DNA of 16,406 nucleotides from Bacillota bacterium (lineage in GTDB: Bacteria > Bacillota > Bacilli > Alicyclobacillales > SLC66). The notes under the pieces were generated by a model that was not told where the DNA came from, made no database searches, and worked only from the letters and a program-made list of their open reading frames with translations. Of this stretch, positions 1-5,571 are shown piece after piece. Made by a program: the position numbers and the translations under genes. The DNA is taken from assembly GCA_021846145.1 (NCBI GenBank), contig JAJZCJ010000044.1, positions 1-16,406 on the forward strand, written 5' to 3'. Within the stretch, counting starts at the first letter, position 1; each line of letters begins with the position of its first letter.

Positions 1-15
1 AAGAGGGGATGCAGA

Positions 16-1021
16 ATGGCACGAGGCCGAGGTAAATACGTTTTTTTGTTAATCTTGCTGCACTTACTTGGGTTGGCTGGCCTGGTGTTATCCACTCGCG
101 ACCATATCGCCTTTTTAGGATTGGGCTTATTGGCCTATTCGTTTGGGTTGCGGCACGCTTTTGATGTTGATCACATTGCCGCGATTGACAGTACGGTGAG
201 AAAATTAATGCAGGAGCGCACGGAGTCGTCCGGGGTGGGATTCTACTTTGCCCTAGGTCACTCCACGGTCGTGTTTCTGATGGCGCTCACCACAGGTTTT
301 CTGGGGAATTGGGTTCACCACTCCATTCCCCGGTTTTCTCTGGTTGGAGATATCATAGGATCGCTTGTGTCAGGACTGTTCTTGCTCTTGATTGGTACAA
401 TGAACCTACCAGCGCTGTTCAATCTTGCTCGAATTTTCCACAGAGTCCGAAAGCAGAACGGCGTTCAAGTCAATACGGAGTCTATTGATGACGTGTTAAT
501 GAAACGCGGTTTTTTCTTTCGATTCATTGGAAAACGATTGAATTTTATTTCCGAAAGTTGGCATATATACCCGGTTGGTTTTTTATTTGGGCTTGGTTTT
601 GATACTGCGACTGAAGTATCCCTATTAGCCATGTCAGGAGCGATCGCCAGCACTTCAGGGGCAACCACGGTGGAAATTATTACCCTGCCAATTTTGTTCA
701 CGGCTGGGATGGCCATGATGGATACTCTAGACGGTTTTTTTATGACTTCCAGCTATCAGTGGAGCCTTTAATGGGTCAAGTGCAAAACTTTACTACAATC
801 TGTTTCTAACTGTCATTACTGTGGGTACGGCACTGGGGATCGGCCTACTGGAACTAGGTCACGTGATTTCAGAGGAAGTCAAACTTCAGGGTCCATTGGG
901 CAACTGGTTGGATCGTATAAGTTTTGGGCAGCTTGGATTCATCATGACGGGGTTGTTCATTGTCGGTGCCATCATCGTATATCTAGTAGCACGCCGCAAA
1001 ACAAGAACTATTTTAAGCTAA
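16..1021 (+). pseudogene. NiCoT-family nickel/cobalt permease, frameshifted
   Basis: High-affinity Ni2+/Co2+ uptake permease of the cytoplasmic membrane (NiCoT, HoxN/NixA type). Family signatures seen: RHAFDVDHIAAID (residues 46-58, the metal-selectivity motif in TM2), FALGHSTVVF (78-87), LGFDTATE (193-200) and GMAMMDTLDG (231-240). Most of the protein is hydrophobic. A GAGGGG ribosome site lies 7 nt before the ATG at 16. The frame breaks at position 763: one extra A turns the expected ...YQWAFN into YQWSL-stop (stop 769-771). The rest of the protein continues in the next frame (764-1021) with the typical AKLYYNL segment and the last hydrophobic helices. With the base removed the product is about 334 aa, the normal family length. 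Either a true mutation or a sequence error; unrepaired, the 251-aa product lacks the last helices. Identity is sure, function doubtful. Confidence 0.88.
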
Positions 1022-1098
1022 TTTTCAGCCCAAATTCAAATAAGAAGACTAGACACCTCATAAGAAGCAATCATAGGCTTTTATGAACAGGAAAGGTT

Positions 1099-1746
1099 GT
1101 GAACATCATTCCCACGTTGATTTCCATTCAAGTTTCACTACCTATGACATTTGGAAATGACAATGCGGTCGATGACACGGATCTACCCTGGAATACCGGA
1201 TTTTTCAAACAACCAGTCAATGGGCAAGTGTCGCTGCACCAAGATCACTTAGAGGGAGACGGACAGGCGGATCTTCACAATCACGGCGGCATTGACAAAT
1301 CCATTCTGGCGTATAGCGCCTCCCATTACCATTACTGGCAAACAGTCTATCCCAATCTAATGCTCCCATATGGAAGTTTTGGAGAGAATTTCACTATTGA
1401 AGGACTTTCAGAAACCACAGTATGCATTGGCGACGTATTTCAAATCGGTGAAGTTCAAATTCAGGTGTCTCAGCCCCGCATTCCTTGCTGGAAGATATCC
1501 CGCAGATGGAAGACCCCTGGGCTGACAGAGCATGTACGCAACAGCGGACTCACAGGTTGGTATTTTCGTGTTCTGAAAACAGGCAACGTAGAAGCAGGCA
1601 TGAATCTTGTACTAATCAGCCGTTCCTTTCCGGAGTACACCGTCTCCACTTTAAGCGACTTACTCAACAATCGCCTTGAAGATCAGGAGATGACATCGAC
1701 TCTCGCACATTGTCCTGCACTCGCCACATCCTGGCCCGTTGGATAA
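1099..1746 (+). CDS. MOSC domain protein (YflK/YiiM type), C-terminus replaced
   Basis: MOSC domain protein of the YiiM/YflK group. Relatives bind the molybdenum cofactor and take part in reduction of N-hydroxylated compounds; here that role is inferred from family only. Motifs seen: GDGQADLHNHGG (about 53-64), FGENFTIEGL (94-103), IGDVFQIG and QVSQPRIPCWK (122-132) with the conserved MOSC cysteine Cys130. The GTG start at 1099 has AGGAAAGG just upstream (close spacing) and puts the N-terminus where relatives begin. The family tail LAHCPALATSW is reached at residues 202-212, but then the frame runs into unrelated DNA and ends PVG-stop. The bases after about 1734 code, in another frame, for the end of an SDR protein. 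About ten to twenty native terminal residues are therefore lost; the catalytic core is whole. Confidence 0.85.
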   Translation: MNIIPTLISIQVSLPMTFGNDNAVDDTDLPWNTGFFKQPVNGQVSLHQDHLEGDGQADLHNHGGIDKSILAYSASHYHYWQTVYPNLMLPYGSFGENFTIEGLSETTVCIGDVFQIGEVQIQVSQPRIPCWKISRRWKTPGLTEHVRNSGLTGWYFRVLKTGNVEAGMNLVLISRSFPEYTVSTLSDLLNNRLEDQEMTSTLAHCPALATSWPVG

Positions 1747-1784
1747 CGGGACAGACGATTCGTGTGAACGGCGGGTTCAATTAA
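1734..1784 (+). pseudogene. SDR dehydrogenase 3' end scrap
   Basis: Read from T1740, the codons give WITGQTIRVNGGFN-stop. This is the hallmark C-terminus of classical short-chain dehydrogenases (W-x-TGQ-x-hydrophobic-x-V-(D/N)GG-(F/Y)). Nothing of the SDR remains upstream: the frame crosses into the MOSC gene at about 1734. It is not a recent copy of the SDR at 11152-11892, whose tail WVTGQTIFVNGGFI is coded by clearly different bases. The piece overlaps the last codons of the MOSC gene in a different frame and marks a deletion or recombination junction. Confidence 0.75.
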
Positions 1785-1796
1785 ATTGGCCGTGGG

Positions 1797-1927
1797 AAAT
1801 GGGGATAAACGTCTTTCCATAGTCGCTTAGTGAATACTCAACTTTCGGGGGAACTTGGTTATAGACTGTTCTTAAGACCAATTTATCTTGCTCCAAACCT
1901 CTTAGTTGTTCCGTCAACATTTTCCGC
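1797..1927 (-). pseudogene. HxlR-family regulator, internal fragment (repeat copy A)
   Basis: Read on the minus strand, this stretch codes RKMLTEQLRGLEQ... to ...YSLSDYGKTFIPI, the second half of a winged-helix HxlR-type repressor including the PPKVEYSL wing motif. It matches 9675-9805 at 128 of 131 positions by hand alignment. It lacks both the N-terminal half and the last roughly 18 residues found in the fuller copy. Neighbouring DNA on each side is unrelated to that copy, so this is a gene scrap, not a working regulator. Confidence 0.85.
1797..1927. repeat. 131-bp direct repeat, copy A
   Basis: Same strand and same length as 9675-9805, with three visible mismatches. Both edges are sharp: the sequences share no clear similarity before AAATGGGG or after TTTTCCGC. 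The copies lie about 7.9 kb apart and enclose the sigma factor and the Gabija-like block. As a direct repeat it could support homologous deletion of everything between. Confidence 0.9.
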
Positions 1928-2072
1928 TGGGTGCAATTGCGGAATTGGTCTCAGAAGGGACAGTAAATGTATAGATTACAGAAACATTCCTCTGACACTG
2001 GAAGGTGTGTGTAATGCACATCGACTAAGCGAGACGGGGCACGCAGGAGGAAAAATTATCGTCAAGGCATAA
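1928..2072 (+). pseudogene. Zinc/NADPH oxidoreductase (MDR family) 3' end scrap
   Basis: From about 1927 the frame reads LGAIAELVSEGTVNV, then a TAG at 1972-1974. After a one-base shift near 1987-1990 it continues IPLTLEGVCNAHRLSETGHAGGKIIVKA-stop (2070-2072). The pattern (A)ELV.EG.(I/V).(V/P)...F.L......AH...E.GHA.GKI.(V/L) is the typical C-terminus of quinone-oxidoreductase-like, medium-chain NADP-dependent dehydrogenases. The fragment carries a nonsense codon and a frameshift, and its first roughly 85% is absent. It directly abuts the HxlR scrap. HxlR genes often neighbour such reductases, so the scraps may come from one former locus, though that is inference. Confidence 0.7.
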
Positions 2073-2142
2073 TAGTGTGTGAGTAGTCACACGAACGACG
2101 AGTGGGTCCACCATAAATCTCCCCAGAAAGGATGATTCAACC

Positions 2143-2220
2143 GTGAACTCCAACAACGGCGGCCACAAATTCACCAACCGCCTTATCCACGAGAAATCCC
2201 CACGTATGCAGGAAAAATGA
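2143..2220 (+). pseudogene. YyaL/DUF255 thioredoxin-domain protein, 5' stub
   Basis: GTG at 2143 is preceded by a good ribosome site (AAAGGATGA, about 7 nt away). It opens MNSNNGGHKFTNRLIHEKSP, then diverges to RMQEK-stop at 2218-2220. N-R-L-(I)-x-E-K-S-P at the start is characteristic of the large YyaL/SSP411 family (DUF255 thioredoxin-like domain plus glycosidase-like domain), which continues YLLQHA.NPVDW. That continuation is missing, so only about 20 of some 650-700 codons remain. The call rests on a short match. Confidence 0.55.
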
Positions 2221-2294
2221 CGATCGGCTGTTTCATGGATAAAGGCTTTCCTCTCCTCTTGAGGTATGCTCAAGTCAAAGGGCGGTGATTGGTC

Positions 2295-2573
2295 ATGAAA
2301 CACATGACTGTGGACGAACTCTACGATAAATTGAAAGGGAAAACTTATGTGGAGTGGACAGATCTCGTTCAACTGATTGAGGACGAGTTCCAGGTCAGCT
2401 TAGTGGTAGAGAAGAGCCCGGATGATGATGACATCGTTGCAATCGCCGGGGATCCAGATATCCTACGACAAATTCGAATGAGCCAACAAGATCGGGAGAA
2501 TGGACGTGTATTCGGGCAGGAGGATGGTCTGAACTACCTGCGGGAAAGGATTCAGGGTATCGAACGTGGATAA
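2295..2573 (+). CDS. Antitoxin-like small protein upstream of RelE-like remnant
   Basis: A 92-aa acidic protein starting at ATG 2295, chosen because AGGGCGGTGA lies about 6 nt upstream; an in-frame TTG at 2289 is less likely. The C-terminal half (GDPDILRQIRMSQQDRENGRVF) resembles the tails of Phd/YefM-type type II antitoxins, in which a D-P-x-(I/L/V) is followed by an arginine- and glutamate-rich helix and GRV(F/Y). The N-terminal half is not recognised. The stop overlaps the GTG of the next gene by 8 nt, the usual layout of an antitoxin-toxin operon. The frame is intact although its partner is broken, so it may be an orphan antitoxin. The function is inferred from context. Confidence 0.6.
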   Translation: MKHMTVDELYDKLKGKTYVEWTDLVQLIEDEFQVSLVVEKSPDDDDIVAIAGDPDILRQIRMSQQDRENGRVFGQEDGLNYLRERIQGIERG

Positions 2574-2800
2574 AGCGTACCAAGTCACCTGGTCCAAGAC
2601 CGGCATTGATGAATTAGCTGGGATACTCGCATATCCACCGAATGTGAAAGGGCGGATTTTGGTTGACTTTTCTTGATCATCCGATACTCATAGCGGGCGA
2701 ATACGCATTCAATGTCTGTGATCAGTTCCTAGTCCTCATCGTTCAGGTCGGACACGCGTTGAGGTGTGACGACTGGTCGATTGAAACGAGGTTACGATAG
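2566..2800 (+). pseudogene. RelE/ParE-superfamily toxin, frameshifted
   Basis: GTG at 2566 overlaps the preceding antitoxin-like gene. The first frame gives YQVTWSKTGIDELAGI and stops at 2674-2676. Removing one T from the TTTT run at 2668-2671 restores a frame that reads through EYAFNVCDQFLVLIVQVGHALRCDDW to a stop at 2798-2800, about 77 aa. The start (Y.V.(W/F)(S/T)..A...L) and the end (V.(L/I)...VGHR..VY) fit the ribonuclease/gyrase-toxin fold of RelE/ParE. The central Y-R-I-x-Y is degenerate and the VGH lacks the following Arg, so even the repaired protein may be inactive. Probably a dead toxin. Confidence 0.55.
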
Positions 2801-3030
2801 CAGATGCGGGAACGTTCCGCCCACAGAGACGTCTTCATATGACCAGCATAAAGGTAGACCACCGCTACGAATGCTAAAAACGTATCTTCGTCGTGGTTTC
2901 TTTGTCATGCCCATTTCACTATGGGATCCAACCAGGCATACCGGACACATCTCTTTTCCAGTGAAAATATTTAATAATTACTGTTTTTTTACTATTTATG
3001 AACATCTCAATGCCGAGAGGCTATGAAATG
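2801..3030. other. Gene-free spacer, possible trace of a VOC gene
   Basis: No convincing gene is seen. Around 2943-2963 the plus strand reads GHISFPVK, which resembles the start of a VOC-fold (glyoxalase-type) protein. The frame soon becomes AT-rich and unlike the family. It could be the other end of the VOC scrap that follows, with the middle deleted, but the match is too short to call. Confidence 0.25.
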
Positions 3031-3141
3031 ATGAAATCAAAGGGTGTGCACTTCGTCGGAGAGCCTCGGACTGTTCCATGGGGTGTTGAGGTGGATTTGT
3101 ATGCAAACAGGTTTGATCTGGTACAGACAAACGTACTTTAA
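3031..3141 (+). pseudogene. VOC (glyoxalase/bleomycin-resistance) family 3' end scrap
   Basis: The frame reads MKSKGVHFVGEP and PWGVEVDLYANRFDLVQ before the stop at 3139-3141. L-K-x-K-G-V-x-F-x-(G/E)-x-P, G-x-x-x-x-x-x-D-(P/L)-(D/Y)-G-N-x-(F/I)-x-L-x-(Q/E) is the terminal beta-alpha-beta unit of VOC-fold proteins. Compared with family members, a few residues are missing between VEV and DLYANRF, and the N-terminal three quarters are absent. No ribosome site is seen. A remnant, not a gene. Confidence 0.6.
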
Positions 3142-3218
3142 TGTAGCTGGCCGATTGACACACAGGTGTGTTCTGACCCCCGAGATGACAAATGAAAACG
3201 TCTACTGGTGGCCGCGGG

Positions 3219-3238
3219 AAAAAAGGGAATGATTTCCC
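3219..3238 (-). terminator. Rho-independent terminator of the ECF41 sigma gene
   Basis: On the minus strand: GGGAA, loop ATCA, TTCCC, then six T. It lies about 120 nt past the stop of the sigma factor gene at 3358 and faces it. The stem is short (5 bp) but followed by an uninterrupted T run. Confidence 0.6.
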
Positions 3239-3357
3239 CTGGTCTGCTAGCCTATTGAAAAATGAATCCATAGTAAACAGATCTGGCATCTGCATCTTAT
3301 AGAGATAGCCCATGTCCGGCGTACAAGCTACACCGAGCAGTAACGTACGTTGGCACG

Positions 3358-4233
3358 TCAATCGTTTAGCAGTGTTAGGTCGAGCTGACGAACGCGCGCC
3401 GGATCGGAGACCAGATTAATTTTTACAATCTTTCCATCCGTGATGGTGAACTCCAGTACGAATAACAACTGTCCACGAGGGGCGACGACCACTCCCACGC
3501 CTCCGTTCACGAGCAGCGGTCGGGCACCATGAGCTCGTCCCAAAAATTGCTTAGCCACGGATTCTGCACCACGAAGCTCAGTGAATGCGGCTGCCGGAAA
3601 GAATGCGGGGTCGTTTCGGAACACGACATCCGGATCGAGCACAGCGAGAAGGGTGTCGAAATCCCCGGTCTTTGACGCAGTCAAGAACGCTTCAACCAGG
3701 TTCCGCTGGCGTATGTGATTGATGTCTAGTGCCGTTTCCGCTCCATGCAAACGGCGTCTAGCGCGGCTCGCGAGTTGTCGGGTCGCGGCTTCGTTGCGAC
3801 CTACGATAGGCGCAATTTCTACGTAGGGAAGGGCGAAAATATCGTGCAGCACGAACGTAATACGTTCTGCAGGATTTAAGTTATTAAGCACCACAAGAAG
3901 TGCCAAACCGATGGAGTCGGCCAGTAACGCTTCGTGCTCGGGATCACTCCCGTCCCCTGAATTCGATACTGGCTCAGGCACATCAGGCCCCATGAGTTTT
4001 TCGCGACGCGATTTGCGCGATCGCAACATGTCGAGGCACACCCGCGAAACAATGGTTGTCAACCATCCGCCTATGTTCTCTACTTTGCTCGTATCGCCAC
4101 GGCTAAAACGAAGCCAAGACTCCTGCACGGCGTCTTCAGCCTCACTTAGGGATCCTAACATCCGGTGAGCCATCGCTTGCATGTGCTTCCGATGCGCCTC
4201 GAATTGTTCCACTAACCAATTCTGTTCATCCAT
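3358..4233 (-). CDS. ECF41-type (SigJ-like) RNA polymerase sigma factor
   Basis: A 291-aa alternative sigma factor. Region 2 spans about residues 8-75 (AHRMLGSLSEAEDAVQESWLRF and GGWLTTIVSRVCLDMLRSR), region 4 about 109-163 (LNPAERITFVLHDIFALPYVEIAPIVGR, the HTH). From about 175 on there is a SnoaL-like domain fused at the C-terminus. This architecture defines the ECF41 group, whose extension is thought to control activity in place of a separate anti-sigma factor. Group-specific motifs are recognisable though altered: the interdomain linker MGPDVPEP (consensus ends LPEP), VNGG (243-245, for DGGG) and SDPARVRQL (for NPDKL). Start ATG 4233 has AAGGAAT upstream. ECF41 genes usually sit next to a gene for a carboxymuconolactone decarboxylase, oxidoreductase or epimerase; none is intact here. 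The gene looks fully functional. Confidence 0.92.
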   Translation of the reverse strand: MDEQNWLVEQFEAHRKHMQAMAHRMLGSLSEAEDAVQESWLRFSRGDTSKVENIGGWLTTIVSRVCLDMLRSRKSRREKLMGPDVPEPVSNSGDGSDPEHEALLADSIGLALLVVLNNLNPAERITFVLHDIFALPYVEIAPIVGRNEAATRQLASRARRRLHGAETALDINHIRQRNLVEAFLTASKTGDFDTLLAVLDPDVVFRNDPAFFPAAAFTELRGAESVAKQFLGRAHGARPLLVNGGVGVVVAPRGQLLFVLEFTITDGKIVKINLVSDPARVRQLDLTLLND

Positions 4234-4406
4234 GCTCTACATTCCTTCTTTCATGTCGGGAGATGAAGAGTATTGTAGAAGCGTATCGCGCAATAAAACA
4301 CGGGAATTGCCTATCTGTCGATCCCAGAACGGTCAGCGTTGTCAATGTCTCGGCTCGCCAAGGTCACGTTTGGATGATCACAAGATGGCCAAGACGGAAT
4401 GAAACC

Positions 4407-4553
4407 ATGGATAAACTGAATATCAAGGAAATTGGTTTAGCAGAGGATCAAGTTATTAATGAGATGCGTATTTGCGAACAAGTCGCCACCTGTATGTCTA
4501 ATCTTTGCAGCGTTCTAATCCGGTTACTGGAAGCGGGAAAATTGACATATTGA
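4407..4553 (+). CDS. Small hypothetical protein (48 aa), doubtful
   Basis: Divergent from the sigma factor gene. ATG 4407 has GGAAT 6 nt upstream and opens a 48-residue frame (MDKLNIKEIGLAEDQVINEM...) with an amphipathic, cysteine-containing second half (three Cys in the last 27 residues or so) that looks helical. The same frame is open upstream to 4263, but the ATG there has no proper ribosome site. No family is recognised. It may be a chance frame. Confidence 0.3.
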   Translation: MDKLNIKEIGLAEDQVINEMRICEQVATCMSNLCSVLIRLLEAGKLTY

Positions 4554-4668
4554 CTTACATATGAACGTTGGGGTTGAACCTGCATTTTTAAAAGAATTCA
4601 AATGACGTTGATTACTCTGATTTATCTACCTGAACAGCCTTGGGTGATGTATTGAGCCCACCTTTGCT

Positions 4669-4963
4669 CTACACTTCGGTTGAGCGGCTCGAAGAGTCGT
4701 TCATCCATTCGAAGAATTTCCGGGTGGGTATGATGATTCTGCTTCCCGCCTTTATGCAAGGGAATGTTGGGTTTCGCGCCATTTCGTATATCTTGCTTTT
4801 TGAAACGTTCAGTATCTCTGCCACCTTGTCGACTGTCAGTGTCTCGCCGTACAGGTCAATGACATTAGTGGTTGCTTGGAGACCTTTCAACTCAGTGAGT
4901 ATTTCGGATTTGATTTTTTGTAATTCCTTCGGAAACGATTTTTCTTATGGTGTCTTCAATCAT
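4669..4963 (-). pseudogene. Excisionase-like HTH protein, frameshifted near its N-terminus
   Basis: Small DNA-binding protein with an excisionase/MerR-type winged helix (helix_turn_helix_17): LTVDKVAEILNVSKSKIYEMAR, then the wing with IKAGSRIIIPTRKFFEWM. The natural start is probably the ATG at 4963-4961, which overlaps the stop of the upstream gene by 8 nt (ATGATTGA) and follows AGGTGAG. That frame reads MIEDTIRKIVSE and is broken by one extra base at 4926-4927. Without it the frame runs on as ELQKIKSEILTELKGLQ into the HTH, giving about 97 aa. A shorter product of 73 aa could start from TTG at 4890 and would keep the whole HTH, so some function may survive. The N-terminal pattern I-R-(K/Q)-I-V-x-E-E also occurs in the upstream gene. 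Confidence 0.7.
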
Positions 4964-5405
4964 CGTTCTCACCTAGCTTCCAATAGGCTTTCCCACCGTC
5001 CAACCAATGCAACAGCCTGGCAGTACCAATTTGGCCGCGAAATATGGGCGGAAAGTTGCTGTCGGTTTTGGCCAGTTTCCTTAGCGCATATTGGCTCATC
5101 TTGAGCAAATCCGCAGCATAGCCCAACTTTATGGTCGCACCATGCTGATCAATTTGGGATTGGTATCTCTCGTTGACCTCGTTATCTATTTTCAGTGCAG
5201 CTTGGTATTTTTGCTCAAACAGTTCATAATCGAATTTGTCAGGTATACTTTCTTCTGGGTCTTCCGGATTTGCTACAGGCATCTCATCGTTTTTGTACTC
5301 CTTCAGATAAAGCCGGATTTCCTCCCTGACAATTTGCCGAATCAGGTTTTCCAATTCGCTCACATTATCACCCTGTGATTCACAGACTTTTCGCACTACA
5401 GTCAT
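4956..5405 (-). CDS. Hypothetical HTH protein, partner of the excisionase-like gene
   Basis: A 149-aa protein starting at ATG 5405 (AAGGTGG 4 nt upstream). Residues 15-40 form a charged helix (ELENLIRQIVREEIRLYLKEY) likely to be coiled coil, followed by an acidic linker (NPEDPEESIPDKFDYE). The last 60 residues (LGYAADLLKMSQYALRKLAK, then F...FRGQIGTARLLHWL) look like a degenerate winged HTH of the excisionase type. The following gene overlaps by 8 nt, so the two are translationally coupled. Shared N-terminal pattern and tandem HTHs suggest an old duplication. They stand divergent from the Gabija-like operon and could act as its regulator or as directionality factors of a lost integrase; both roles are inference. 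Confidence 0.65.
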   Translation of the reverse strand: MTVVRKVCESQGDNVSELENLIRQIVREEIRLYLKEYKNDEMPVANPEDPEESIPDKFDYELFEQKYQAALKIDNEVNERYQSQIDQHGATIKLGYAADLLKMSQYALRKLAKTDSNFPPIFRGQIGTARLLHWLDGGKAYWKLGENDD

Positions 5406-5416
5406 CCGGCCACCTT

Positions 5417-5428
5417 AGAGTAGACTCT
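5417..5428. promoter_or_regulatory. Palindrome next to the HTH gene start
   Basis: AGAGT-AG-ACTCT, 5-bp arms around a 2-bp centre, about 12 bp upstream of the HTH gene start codon and beside its ribosome site. It could be an autoregulatory operator for the HTH proteins or an mRNA hairpin. Short palindromes also arise by chance. Confidence 0.3.
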
Positions 5429-5491
5429 CCTTCATTATGGCCCAAGACGGACGGATGGACAAACATCTGAAAAGCCTATTCGGTAAAAAGT

Positions 5492-5504
5492 AGATATGAT
5501 ATCT
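5492..5504. promoter_or_regulatory. Palindrome over a -10-like box upstream of the nuclease gene
   Basis: AGATAT-G-ATATCT, perfect 6-bp arms, 68 bp upstream of the OLD nuclease ATG. It contains TATGAT, close to a sigma-A -10 box, but no good -35 hexamer lies at 16-18 bp. The position between divergent HTH genes and the defence operon would suit an operator. Candidate only. Confidence 0.35.
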
Positions 5505-5571
5505 TCGTAGGGTGCAGGAAGAGAGTTGTAAACTAGCTCCGCTTTCAACACGAGAGATGGGTAGGGTGATT

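Noticed and set aside
2076..2093. GTGTG...CACAC hairpin as a terminator
   Set aside because: Short stem with no T run after it; probably chance.
2025..2372. 115-aa minus-strand frame across the YyaL stub and antitoxin start
   Set aside because: It overlaps better supported plus-strand features, has no ribosome site and no recognisable motifs.
4263..4406. Longer version of the small protein beginning at ATG 4263
   Set aside because: GGGAG lies only one base from that ATG, and the added residues look random.
4640..5104. 154-aa plus-strand frame opposite the HTH genes
   Set aside because: Opposite-strand shadow of two genes with clear HTH motifs, overlap coupling and ribosome sites.
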